Assembly: GCA_024236175.1 (NCBI GenBank)
Contig: JACKKY010000002.1
Span: 496,001-560,000, forward strand
Reading direction: 5' to 3'
Origin: Novosphingobium sp.
Lineage (GTDB): Bacteria; Pseudomonadota; Alphaproteobacteria; Sphingomonadales; Sphingomonadaceae
DNA: 64,000 nt
Positions 25,973 through 34,321 of the stretch are shown piece by piece (within the stretch, counting starts at the first letter, position 1; the number at the start of each line of letters is the position of its first letter). The notes under the pieces were generated by a model. That model was not told the origin of the DNA. It saw only the letters and a program-made list of their open reading frames with translations, and did no database searches. The position numbers and the translations under genes are program-made.

Positions 25973-26902
25973 ATGGGCGACGAGACTGACGACATAGGCG
26001 ACAGGCAGCGCATCCTGCTGGTCACCGGCTTGCTTGGTGCGGGAAAATCCACCGTGCTGCGCGCGCTGGAAGACCTGGGCTGGGAAACCATCGACAATTT
26101 CCCGATCCGCCTGCTCGAACGCCTGATCGACAGCACGAGCCCTGCCGCTTCGGACGTGCGGGCGCCGCTCGCCATCGGTTTCGATTCGCGCACCCGCGGA
26201 TTCAATCCGCATGACATCATCGAACTGGTCAAAGGCCTCATCCGGCGGGACGACCTCGAGCTGACGACCCTGTTCCTCGATTGCTCGGACCAGGAGCTCG
26301 AGCGCCGCTACAACGAAACGCGCAGGCGCCATCCGCTTGCGGCGGACATGCCGGCCGCATCGGGCATCGCCGCCGAACGCGAACTGTTCGAACCCTTGCG
26401 GCGATGGGCCGACATGATGATCGACACGTCGGAAACGACGACCAACGATCTCCAGCAGGTGATTCGCGAGAGGTTCGCGCCCGCCGACAAACTGGCGATG
26501 ACCGTCACCGTTTCGAGTTTCGGTTTCTCGCGCGGCATGCCGCCGGTCGCCGATCTGGTGTTCGACATGCGCTTCCTCGACAACCCGCACTGGGTTCCGC
26601 ACCTGCGGCCGCTGACCGGCCGGGATCCGGAAGTGGGCGAGCACATCAGGAAGGACCCCGCCTTTGCCGAGGCCTTCGAGCGCATCCGGGACCTCATCCT
26701 CTTGCTGCTTCCGCGCTACCAGCAGCAGGGAAAGGCCTATGTGCATATCGCCTTCGGCTGCACCGGCGGGAGGCATCGTTCCGTTTTTGTCGCGGAAGAG
26801 ATCGCCGCGGCCTTGCGCGAGTCAGGATTTTCCCCCACATTGCTGCACCGCAACCTGGGTTCACGGGCTGCCGATCTTCTCGAAGGAGGGCATCGGCAAT
26901 GA
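25973..26902 (+). CDS. rapZ: RNase adapter / nucleotide-binding protein RapZ
   Basis: A P-loop protein of the YvcJ/RapZ family. The family member in E. coli binds the GlmZ small RNA and guides RNase E; the target in this group is not established. Walker A is GLLGAGKS (residues 19-26), and the C-terminal GCTGGRHRSVFVAEEIA is the family hallmark. The start is uncertain: ATG 25973 (310 residues) is preferred, but GTG 25904 directly after the hprK stop would add 23 residues. Neither has a ribosome site. Confidence 0.88.
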   Translation: MGDETDDIGDRQRILLVTGLLGAGKSTVLRALEDLGWETIDNFPIRLLERLIDSTSPAASDVRAPLAIGFDSRTRGFNPHDIIELVKGLIRRDDLELTTLFLDCSDQELERRYNETRRRHPLAADMPAASGIAAERELFEPLRRWADMMIDTSETTTNDLQQVIRERFAPADKLAMTVTVSSFGFSRGMPPVADLVFDMRFLDNPHWVPHLRPLTGRDPEVGEHIRKDPAFAEAFERIRDLILLLLPRYQQQGKAYVHIAFGCTGGRHRSVFVAEEIAAALRESGFSPTLLHRNLGSRAADLLEGGHRQ

Positions 26903-26957
26903 AAGACAAGGCCCGCTCCCAGACGCTTTCGCAGGGTATTCGGAGCGCACTTCCCAC

Positions 26958-27362
26958 ATGATCGGAATGATCCTGGTAACCCACGGCAACCTCGCCGAGG
27001 AATTTGTTCATGCGATGCAGCATGTCGTCGGCGATCAGGAAGCCGTGGCGACAGTCTGTATCGGCCCGAGTGACGACATGGAGCGTCGCCGCAAGGAAAT
27101 CGCCGACGCCATCGAACGGGTCGATTCGGGTGAAGGGGCAATCATCCTGACCGACCTGTTCGGCGGCACGCCGTCCAATCTGGCGATCTCGCTGATGCAG
27201 GCCGGGCGGGTCGAGGTTATCGCCGGGATCAACCTGCCGATGCTGATCCGGCTGGCCAAGGCGCGCAAATGCATGTCGGTCCACGACGCCGCCACCGCAG
27301 CCCGCGAAGCCGGGCGCAACTACATCACCATCGCTTCCGAATATCTGGGCCAGAACGCATGA
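26958..27362 (+). CDS. PTS EIIA component, mannose family
   Basis: 134 residues. The phosphoryl-accepting histidine is His9 in ILVTHGNLAEEF; the late IILTDLFGGTPSNLA segment is typical of the EIIA-Man fold. It accepts phosphate from HPr. No EIIB, EIIC or EIID gene is present in the window, so it probably works as a regulator in a PTS phosphorelay rather than in sugar import. It overlaps the HPr gene as ATGA. Confidence 0.9.
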   Translation: MIGMILVTHGNLAEEFVHAMQHVVGDQEAVATVCIGPSDDMERRRKEIADAIERVDSGEGAIILTDLFGGTPSNLAISLMQAGRVEVIAGINLPMLIRLAKARKCMSVHDAATAAREAGRNYITIASEYLGQNA

Positions 27363-27637
27363 TAAAGGTCAGCGATGTAGTCGAGATCGTCAACGAACGC
27401 GGTCTCCACGCCAGGGCAAGCGCCAAGTTCGTCGGCATGGTGGCGGAGCTTCCTGACGATCTCGAAGTGTGCGTCAGCAAGGACGGCGCCGAAGCCGCCG
27501 GAGGATCGATCCTCGGGCTGATGATGCTGGGCGCCGCGCGCGGCGACAAGATCGAGATCTCGGTCAGCGGCGAAGGCGCCGAAGAGGCGCTGACGATGCT
27601 GGCCGATCTGGTCAGGGGCGGTTTCGGAGAAGGATAG
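27359..27637 (+). CDS. phosphocarrier protein HPr
   Basis: 92 residues. The catalytic His17 lies in NERGLHARASAKFV, and the regulatory serine is Ser50 in AAGGSILGLMML, the target of the nearby HPr kinase. It passes phosphate from EI to EIIA. The gene overlaps the EIIA gene by four bases and is followed after two bases by the methyltransferase gene. EI (ptsP or ptsI) is not in the window. Confidence 0.92.
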   Translation: MIKVSDVVEIVNERGLHARASAKFVGMVAELPDDLEVCVSKDGAEAAGGSILGLMMLGAARGDKIEISVSGEGAEEALTMLADLVRGGFGEG

Positions 27638-27639
27638 CG

Positions 27640-28449
27640 GTGCCGGACCGCCGCACCATCACCGGCTTCTCCAACCCGCTGGTCAAGTTCCTCCGTTCCC
27701 TTCGCGACAAGAAGCACCGGCGGCGCGAACGGCGCTTCCTGGCCGAAGGCCTGCGCCTGCTCACCGATGCGAGGGAATCGGGCAGGCTGCCGGAGATGCT
27801 GGTCATGTCCACGGACCGGGACCCGCATCCCCTGCTCGATGCGCTGGAAGAAGAGGTCGCGGCGCAGGGCGGCGACATCGTCGAGATGGACAAGGCGGTG
27901 CTCGCCAAGGTCACCGGAAAGGACAATCCGCAAGCAGTCGCCGGCGTCTTCGCCGAATTCGATACCGGCCTTGCTGCGCTCGACCGCGATGCCGCGCCGA
28001 TCTGGCTGGTGGCGCAGGCCATGCGCGATCCGGGCAACCTGGGCACGATGCTGCGGACCGGCGATGCGGTCGGCGCCGGCGGGCTGATCCTGCTCGACGA
28101 GTGTGCCGACCCGTTCTCGGTCGAAGCGGTCCGTGCCAGCATGGGGGCGATCTTCACACAGCGGCTCGCGCAGGCGCGATGGGACGAGTTCGTTCCCTGG
28201 CTGCGCTCTGGCAAGGCGCAGCTCGTCGCCGCTTCGCTGCGCGATTCCCAACCGTACCGCGACGCCGCATATGCCTCTCCCTGCTTCCTGATGGTCGGCA
28301 ACGAATCGCAGGGCCTGCCGCAAGCCTACGAAGAGGAATGCGACCTGCGGGTGACGATCCCGATGCTCGGGCGGGCGGACAGCCTCAATGCCGCCGTCGC
28401 TGCCGCGGTGCTGGCCTATGAGGCGCTGGCGCGGCTGGACTCCAGCTAG
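27640..28449 (+). CDS. TrmH-family (SpoU) RNA 2'-O-methyltransferase
   Basis: 269 residues. The N-terminal substrate-binding domain (NPLVKFLRSLRDKKHRRRERRF) precedes a SPOUT knot with AMRDPGNLGTMLRTGDAVG, MVGNESQGLP and the trefoil segment IPMLGRADSLNAAVAAAVLA. It would methylate a ribose in tRNA or rRNA; the exact site is not deducible. Start GTG 27640 has GGAGAAGG eight bases before it and lies two bases after the HPr stop, so it seems to belong to the PTS operon. Confidence 0.9.
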   Translation: MPDRRTITGFSNPLVKFLRSLRDKKHRRRERRFLAEGLRLLTDARESGRLPEMLVMSTDRDPHPLLDALEEEVAAQGGDIVEMDKAVLAKVTGKDNPQAVAGVFAEFDTGLAALDRDAAPIWLVAQAMRDPGNLGTMLRTGDAVGAGGLILLDECADPFSVEAVRASMGAIFTQRLAQARWDEFVPWLRSGKAQLVAASLRDSQPYRDAAYASPCFLMVGNESQGLPQAYEEECDLRVTIPMLGRADSLNAAVAAAVLAYEALARLDSS

Positions 28450-28495
28450 GCTCCGTTCATCGTTCGATCATACTGGTGGTGCTAAGGTGCGACCC

Positions 28496-28888
28496 ATGAG
28501 ACGCGCCTTTCTTTCAACCCTTCCCCTCCTGCTTGTCGCCGCCTGCGCCTCGGCTGCCGACCACCGATCCGACCTCGCCGATTCCAGCTGGACATTCACC
28601 ACGATCGACGGCGACGCACCCGTCTCCGAAAAGGCCCGGCTGACGTTCGACGGCGATCGCATCGGCGCCAATGTCGGCTGCAACGGCATGGGCGGCCCCT
28701 GGCGCGTCGACGGCGGAAGGCTGATCGCCGGACCGCTGGTGCAGACGCAGATGTATTGCGAGGGCCCGGTCTGGGATCAGGAGAAAGCGGTCGGCGCATT
28801 GCTCGCGGCGGCGCCCCGGTTCAGCGTCGGCGGCGATGTGATGACCATCGAATCGAGCGGCCACTCCGCCGAACTGCGGCGCGAATAG
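28496..28888 (+). CDS. META domain (HslJ-like) lipoprotein
   Basis: 130 residues with a lipoprotein signal peptide (LPLLLVAAC, Cys17). The mature part is a META domain: SWTFTTIDGDAP, then LTFDGDRIGANVGCNGMGGP, RLIAGPLVQTQMYCEGP and a final beta-strand. E. coli HslJ of this family is heat-inducible and linked to novobiocin resistance; the role here is unknown. The frame is open upstream, but only ATG 28496 starts a signal peptide. Confidence 0.8.
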   Translation: MRRAFLSTLPLLLVAACASAADHRSDLADSSWTFTTIDGDAPVSEKARLTFDGDRIGANVGCNGMGGPWRVDGGRLIAGPLVQTQMYCEGPVWDQEKAVGALLAAAPRFSVGGDVMTIESSGHSAELRRE

Positions 28889-28978
28889 CGGCTCGGTCTC
28901 CGGCGAGGATCGCACCGATCCGCCACTCGCCTTCCTCGGGGACAACCGTCGGGAAAGCAAAACTGCGGCCCCGGCGTT

Positions 28979-30433
28979 CTATCCGGCCTTCCGGGTTTGA
29001 TCGTCCTTCGCGCCATCGACGAGCTGCGGCATCACCGGTTCGGAAGCGTCCGACGCCTCACCGTAGCGCGGAGACGCTTCGACGAGGGGGACTTCTTCGC
29101 TCACCTCGCGCTTACCGATCTTGATGTGCTTTTCGGTCAATCTGCGCGCACGGCTCATGACATTGCCTTCATAGGTACGGGCAAAGTCGTTGAAGCTATT
29201 CACGGCACGCCCCAAGTGAATGCCTGTCTTTTCAAGATCGGACTGAGTCTTGGCCAAGCTATCGTATAGGTCGCTCGCCAACTTACCGATTTCGCGCGCT
29301 TCCTTTGCCAAACCTTCTTGCTGCCAAACCTGCGCTATCGTGCGAGCGATAGCCACAAGATTGGTCGGGCTCGCCAGAAGCACGCGACGCTCGAACGCGA
29401 AATCCCACAACGTCGAGTCATGCTCAAGTGCGGCGGCAATGAAATGCTCGCCCGGCACAAACATCAAAACGTAGTCGGGAGCATTCTCGAACTGGCTCTG
29501 ATAGCTTTTCGTTCCCAATGTCTGGATATGGTTGCGCATCGATGCGGCATGCTGGTCAAGGAAAGCTTGGCGTACATCCTCATCGTCAGCCTCAAAGGCG
29601 TCCTGATATGCGTTCAAGGATACCTTGGCGTCGACGACCAACTGTTTGTTGCCCGGAATCCGCACGATCGCATCCGGGCGCAGCCGTCCTTCCTCGGTCT
29701 CGATGGAATGTTCGGTCACGAAATCGGTGTGTTCGGACAGGCCGCATTGTTCGAGCACGTTCTTGAGCTGCTGCTCGCCCCAGCGCCCGCGCGCCTTGGG
29801 CGCGTTACGCAGCGAATTGCCGAGCCGGGCCGCCTCGGCGCGGACCTGCTCCTGCCCGTCGCGCATCGACTGGATGACGCCGTGAAGCTGCCCGAAGGCG
29901 TCGACCCGCTGCTTTTCCAGCGAGGCGACCTGCTCCTCGTAGCTCTTGAGTCGCTGGTTGACCGGTTCGAGCAGCGCCGCCACCGCTTCCTTGCTCGACT
30001 TCTCGGCATGGCCGAAACGCTCGTCGGCGCGCTTGAGGAAGGCTTCCTGCGCCTGGCCGAGCACCTTGGCTCCTGCCGCCTCGAACTCCTTCCTGAGCGC
30101 TTCCTGCGCCGCGATCAGCAGGCGCTTCTGCTCCTCGAAATGCTCGGCATTGGCCTTGAGCGTCGCGAGTTCCGACGCCGCCGCATCGCGGGCGCTGCGC
30201 ACCTGGGAAATTTCAGCGGCCAGAGCGTCGACGCGGGCGGCCCGCTCGTTGGCTCCGGCCAGTTCCGTGATCGCCCGGCGGAATTTCTCGTCGAGCTCCC
30301 GCGCCTCGCCGTCGCGCACTTCGAACCGCGCGCGCCAGTCGGCAACCGGACGCGAACCGAAGAACCAGCCGAATGCAGCGCCTGCGGCAAGACCGAATAC
30401 GAGAACGATAAGGGCAAGCAATGTCGGATCCAT
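28979..30433 (-). CDS. rmuC: DNA recombination protein RmuC
   Basis: 484 residues. An N-terminal membrane anchor (LLALIVLVFGLAAGAAFGWFF) is followed by a long coiled coil to about residue 190 and then the RmuC nuclease-like domain with RGRWGEQQLKNVLEQCGL, LVVDAKVSLNAYQ and FVPGEHFIAAALEH. It limits inversions at short inverted repeats. The part coding for the C-terminal half (28979 to about 29740) is visibly less GC-rich (near 50% in sampled stretches) than the 5' part. Confidence 0.92.
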   Translation of the reverse strand: MDPTLLALIVLVFGLAAGAAFGWFFGSRPVADWRARFEVRDGEARELDEKFRRAITELAGANERAARVDALAAEISQVRSARDAAASELATLKANAEHFEEQKRLLIAAQEALRKEFEAAGAKVLGQAQEAFLKRADERFGHAEKSSKEAVAALLEPVNQRLKSYEEQVASLEKQRVDAFGQLHGVIQSMRDGQEQVRAEAARLGNSLRNAPKARGRWGEQQLKNVLEQCGLSEHTDFVTEHSIETEEGRLRPDAIVRIPGNKQLVVDAKVSLNAYQDAFEADDEDVRQAFLDQHAASMRNHIQTLGTKSYQSQFENAPDYVLMFVPGEHFIAAALEHDSTLWDFAFERRVLLASPTNLVAIARTIAQVWQQEGLAKEAREIGKLASDLYDSLAKTQSDLEKTGIHLGRAVNSFNDFARTYEGNVMSRARRLTEKHIKIGKREVSEEVPLVEASPRYGEASDASEPVMPQLVDGAKDDQTRKAG

Positions 30434-30510
30434 GCCCGCAGCCTAATGGGAACGGAGCAAGAACACCAGTCGAATGTGAGGAATTATCCACCGGTGCGTC
30501 GGGTAACCGT

Positions 30511-31077
30511 TCAGGCCGCCGCGCGCAGCTTCTGCAGCTTCTTGAGCGCCATGTTCCGCTTCAGGCGCGACAGATGGTCGATGAACAGCACGCCTTCGAG
30601 GTGATCCATCTCATGCTGCAGGCAGGTCGCCAGCAGATCGTCCATCTCTTCCTCGTGGACCTTGCCGTCGAGATCCTGCCAGCGGGCGCGGATCCGCGTC
30701 GGACGTTCTACCTCGGCATAGATTTCCGGCACCGAAAGGCAGCCCTCGTTGTAGGTCGAAAGCTCATCCGAAGCTTCGAGCACTTCCGGATTGATGAAGA
30801 CGCGCGGCTCCAGCTTGTGCGGCTGGTGGGTATGCTGGTGCCCGCCGTGATCGCACACTTCGGGCTCGGCATCGGGGTCTTCCGGTTGCAGGTCGATCAC
30901 CAGCACGCGCAGCGGCACGCCCACCTGGATCGCGGCCAGCCCGATGCCGGGAGCATCGTACATCGTCTCGAACATGTCGGAGACGAGCGTCTTCAGCTCG
31001 TCGTCGAAGGTCTCGACCGGCCGGGAGACCTGCTTGAGCAGCGGGTCCGGGGCTTCGATGATCTCGCGTATTGCCAT
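30511..31077 (-). CDS. def: peptide deformylase
   Basis: Removes the N-formyl group from new proteins. 188 residues with the three metal-site motifs: GIGLAAIQVG, EGCLSVPE (metal Cys) and QHEMDHLEGVLF (two metal His and the catalytic Glu). Between motif 1 and motif 2 there is an extra histidine-rich loop, CDHGGHQHTHQPHK, around residues 75-88, absent from the E. coli enzyme. It is followed on the chromosome by rmuC and preceded by recR on the same strand. Confidence 0.93.
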   Translation of the reverse strand: MAIREIIEAPDPLLKQVSRPVETFDDELKTLVSDMFETMYDAPGIGLAAIQVGVPLRVLVIDLQPEDPDAEPEVCDHGGHQHTHQPHKLEPRVFINPEVLEASDELSTYNEGCLSVPEIYAEVERPTRIRARWQDLDGKVHEEEMDDLLATCLQHEMDHLEGVLFIDHLSRLKRNMALKKLQKLRAAA

Positions 31078-31108
31078 GGGGTGGAGATAGGGGCGAAGCG
31101 GGCCGCAA

Positions 31109-31705
31109 TCAAGCGACCGGACGCCTTGCCCTGATCGCCTGCGCCAGCGTGCCCTCGTCGAGGTAATCGAGCTCCCCGCCCACCGGCAGCCCGTGCGCGA
31201 GCTGGGTGATCCGCACCGGATAGTCCTCCAGCCGTTCGGCGATGTAATGCGCGGTCGTCTGGCCTTCGAGCGTGGCGTTCATCGCCAGCACCACCTCGTC
31301 GATCCCGCCTTCGGCCACCCGCTCGATCAGCCTACCGATCGTCAGGTCCTCGGGCCGCACGCCTTCGAGCGCGGACAGCCTGCCGCCCAGCACGTGATAG
31401 CGCCCGGTGAACAGCCGCGCGCGGTCCAGCGCCCACAGGTCGGCCACGTCCTCGACGACGCACAGTGCGCGCTGGTCGCGCCGGGGATCGGCGCAGATCG
31501 CGCAGGGGTCGGAGGTGTCGACATTGCCGCAGGTCGCACATTCCACCAGGCTCTGCCGGACCGCCGCCAGCGCATCGAGCAGCTGGACCAGCGAAGTCTC
31601 GCGCCGCTTGATCAGCCACAGCACGGCCCGCCGCGCGGAGCGGGGGCCGAGCCCCGGCAGGCGCGCCAGTGCGGAAGCGAGCGTCTCGATCTCTTGCGAT
31701 GCCAT
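31109..31705 (-). CDS. recR: recombination protein RecR
   Basis: 198 residues. A helix-hairpin-helix region (LARLPGLGPRSARRAVLWL), a C4 zinc finger (CATCGNVDTSDPCAIC) and a Toprim domain (LCVVEDVADLWALD, then LAMNATLEGQTTAHYI) come in the standard order. With RecO it loads RecA at gaps. ATG 31705 is taken as the start; a GTG immediately before it at 31708 is equally possible. No dnaX or ybaB homologue is adjacent; def follows 31 bases later. Confidence 0.93.
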   Translation of the reverse strand: MASQEIETLASALARLPGLGPRSARRAVLWLIKRRETSLVQLLDALAAVRQSLVECATCGNVDTSDPCAICADPRRDQRALCVVEDVADLWALDRARLFTGRYHVLGGRLSALEGVRPEDLTIGRLIERVAEGGIDEVVLAMNATLEGQTTAHYIAERLEDYPVRITQLAHGLPVGGELDYLDEGTLAQAIRARRPVA

Positions 31706-31754
31706 CACCGCCCAGATAGGGCTTGGCGCGCCTCAGAGGAAGCCTGTCCGGATC

Positions 31755-32672
31755 ATGCGCATCATCTTCATGGGAACGCCCGAATTCGCCGTGCCGGCGC
31801 TCGTCGCGCTGGTCGAGGCGGGGCATGAGGTGGTCGCGGCCTATACCCAGCCGCCGCGCCCCGGCGGGCGGCGCGGCAAGGAGCTGACCCCCTCCCCCGT
31901 CCAGCGCGAGGCCGAAGCACGCGGAATCGCGGTGCGCCATCCCGCTTCGCTGAAAGGCGCGGAAGAGCAGGCCGAGTTCGCGGCGCTGGGCGCCGACATG
32001 GGCGTGGTCGCGGCCTACGGGCTGATCCTGCCGCAGGCGATCCTCGATGCGCCCGGGCTCGGCTGCCTCAATATCCACGCCTCGCTGCTGCCGCGCTGGC
32101 GCGGCGCGGCGCCGATCCAGCGCGCGGTGCTGGCGGGCGATTCGGAAACCGGCATCACCATCATGCAGATGGAAGCGGGGCTCGACACCGGACCGATGCT
32201 GAAATTCGAGACGACGCCGATCGACCGCAAGACCACCGGCGAGCTGACCGAGGAGCTGGCCTGGATGGGCGGGCGGCTGATCGTCCAGGTCCTTGCCGAT
32301 CTCGACGCCTATCCGCCGACGCCCCAACCCGAGGACGGGGTGACCTACGCAAAGAAGATCGACAAGGCCGAAGCGCGGCTCGACTTCAGCCTGCCGGCCG
32401 ACCAGGTCGAGCGGCAGGTGCGCGCTTTCGCCCCCGCTCCCGGGGCGTTCTTCGAGCTCGAAGGGGAACGCTACAAGGTCTTCGAAGCCGAAACCGGCAG
32501 CGGCGGCGGATGGCCGGGACAGGTCCTCGACGACCGGCTGACGATCGCGACCGGCAGGGGAACGATCCGTCCGACACGCATCCAGCGCGCGGGCAAGCCG
32601 GCGATGGACACCGGCGAGTTGCTGAGGGGCAGGCCGATCGCGGCGGGGACTTACCTCAACACCGGCAACTGA
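31755..32672 (+). CDS. fmt: methionyl-tRNA formyltransferase
   Basis: Formylates initiator Met-tRNA. 305 residues. It starts IIFMGTPEFAVPALVALVEA; the catalytic motif is LNIHASLLPRWRGAAPIQ, followed by GITIMQMEAGLDTGPML. The C-terminal OB-like domain begins near residue 205. It is divergent from recR/def, keeping the usual association of fmt with the deformylase gene. Its stop codon abuts that of the convergent esterase gene. Confidence 0.94.
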   Translation: MRIIFMGTPEFAVPALVALVEAGHEVVAAYTQPPRPGGRRGKELTPSPVQREAEARGIAVRHPASLKGAEEQAEFAALGADMGVVAAYGLILPQAILDAPGLGCLNIHASLLPRWRGAAPIQRAVLAGDSETGITIMQMEAGLDTGPMLKFETTPIDRKTTGELTEELAWMGGRLIVQVLADLDAYPPTPQPEDGVTYAKKIDKAEARLDFSLPADQVERQVRAFAPAPGAFFELEGERYKVFEAETGSGGGWPGQVLDDRLTIATGRGTIRPTRIQRAGKPAMDTGELLRGRPIAAGTYLNTGN

Positions 32673-33710
32673 TCAGCCGTCGAGCCCGAGCCCGCGACGC
32701 AGGGCATCGACCTTCGCTGCGGTGAATCGCCGGGAAATCGCCGCATCCGGCACGAACATGTCGAAGCCATGGAACGCGCCCGGAACGATCAGCAGCTCCG
32801 TCGGCACGCCGGAGGCCAGCAGGCGTGAGGCATAAGCGATGTCTTCCTCGACGAACAGGTCGAGCGCACCGCAGCAGATGAAGGCCGGAGGCAGGCCGGC
32901 AAGGTCTTCCACACGCGCCGGCACGGCGGCGGCGGGAACGTCCTGCCCGCCCGGCGCCATCCCCAGGAAACTCTCCCAGCCGAAGCGGTTGGCTTCCGGG
33001 TTCCAGCCGAAATAGCCGATGTGTTCCGGCGCCGGGCGGGACGTGCCGGCCCGGTCGTCCAGCATGGGATAGACCAGCACCTGACTGGCGAGCGAAACCT
33101 CACCGCGATCGCGCGCCGCAAGCGTCAGGAGGGCGGCATGCCCTCCCCCGGCGCTTTCGCCCATGACCGCGATGCGCGACGGATCGATCCCGAGCCGGCC
33201 CGCGTTTTCCACGGTCCAGAGCAGCGCCGAGTAATTGTCTTCCAGCGATCCGGACCAGATTGTTTCCGGCGCCAGCCGGTAATCGACGGTGACCACCGGC
33301 ACATCGAGTTCGCAGGCGAGGTCCTGCATCATCGGCAGGCTGTTCGCCGCGCTGCTCGCGGTGAAGCCCCCGCCATGGATGTGGAGAATGGCCGGGCGAT
33401 TCTCTCCCGGCCGGGCGTTTACCGCATAGACGCGCACGTCTCCGGGATCGGCAGGGCAGCCGACCCGAGGCACCATATGCTCCTCGAACGGCACGTCCGC
33501 CCTCGGCGCCTGCGCCGCGCCCGAGGTCCACTCGCGCCGCTGGGCGAGCTTCTCCCTTGTCATCGGCGTGAACGCGGCGGTCGTCTCGCGCATCTGCAGC
33601 GCGGCGTCGCGCAGTTCGGGATCGACGAGTTCGAGGAACTCGGGCCTGTAGTCCACCACGGCTATAGGCTCAGGCTTCGGAACCGGCCGGTTGCGACGGC
33701 CGGCCTTCAC
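32673..33710 (-). CDS. alpha/beta hydrolase, hormone-sensitive-lipase (GDXG) family
   Basis: Up to 345 residues. The oxyanion motif HIHGGGF and nucleophile elbow GESAGGGHAAL identify the HSL/GDXG esterase family; the acid (GALDLFVEED) and His (PGAFHGFDMF) follow in order. It would cleave short-chain esters. The start is unclear: GTG 33710 overlaps the upstream cupin gene by 41 bases, while GTG 33659 lies 11 bases after that gene's stop and would give 328 residues. Confidence 0.87.
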   Translation of the reverse strand: MKAGRRNRPVPKPEPIAVVDYRPEFLELVDPELRDAALQMRETTAAFTPMTREKLAQRREWTSGAAQAPRADVPFEEHMVPRVGCPADPGDVRVYAVNARPGENRPAILHIHGGGFTASSAANSLPMMQDLACELDVPVVTVDYRLAPETIWSGSLEDNYSALLWTVENAGRLGIDPSRIAVMGESAGGGHAALLTLAARDRGEVSLASQVLVYPMLDDRAGTSRPAPEHIGYFGWNPEANRFGWESFLGMAPGGQDVPAAAVPARVEDLAGLPPAFICCGALDLFVEEDIAYASRLLASGVPTELLIVPGAFHGFDMFVPDAAISRRFTAAKVDALRRGLGLDG

Positions 33711-34209
33711 TCAGCCAGTCGTCGCGCTTGCGGTTCACCTGTTCCACCGTCTTGTCCCAGGCCGTGCTGTTCTTCGCCATGAAGCGGATGTTGAAATCGT
33801 CGGTATTGCGGAATTCCAGGACTTCGACGCCTTCCGGACCGGGCGTGTAGGTGTAGGGCACTTCCTTGCCGACGAAGAAGCCGTCGCCGGGCCCAAGCGA
33901 TTCCGTGCCCATCTGCACGCTGCCGGCGACGATGAAATAGACGCAATCGCTGTTGTGCGTGTGCAGCGGCAGCGGATAGCCGCTCTTGAACCAGACGCGC
34001 GTCAGGCTCATGCCCGGGCGCGAATAGAGCATCTCCACGGTCTGTCCGGCCGCGCTGCCCGCTTCGGCAAATGCAGTCAGCCCCTCTGCGATGGTCGGCG
34101 TGATATCCTCCAGCGCCATGCAGTCGTGTTCGGCGTAGTCGCGCGCCTCGGCGCTGCGGAAAATCTCAAATTGCGGTCGTCTTCCGCCATCCGCGTCATC
34201 TTTGGGCAT
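33670..34209 (-). CDS. cupin domain protein
   Basis: 179 residues with one cupin barrel. The metal-binding face is seen in YPLPLHTHNSDCVYFIVAG and a second half-motif around PGDGFFVGKEVPYTYTPGPE. The first motif has two histidines. The C-terminus adds a charged helix (VEQVNRKRDDWLSEG). The function is unknown; cupins here may be sugar or aromatic dioxygenases or binding proteins. It probably forms an operon with the downstream esterase. Start ATG 34209 has GAGAGGAA upstream. Confidence 0.75.
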   Translation of the reverse strand: MPKDDADGGRRPQFEIFRSAEARDYAEHDCMALEDITPTIAEGLTAFAEAGSAAGQTVEMLYSRPGMSLTRVWFKSGYPLPLHTHNSDCVYFIVAGSVQMGTESLGPGDGFFVGKEVPYTYTPGPEGVEVLEFRNTDDFNIRFMAKNSTAWDKTVEQVNRKRDDWLSEGRPSQPAGSEA

Positions 34210-34321
34210 TCGGCCGGTTCCTCTCGTTCGTGAAGGAAGGCTAGTTGCGCCGGACAGCCGATGCCACCTCTTTTTCGGCCGCAGGCTGTTCTTCGCCCGC
34301 CAATTCTGTATCGCCCGTCGC

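Noticed and set aside
26899..26961. 20-codon frame between rapZ and the EIIA gene
   Set aside because: Has an ATG and stop but no ribosome site or conservation clue; more likely spacer.
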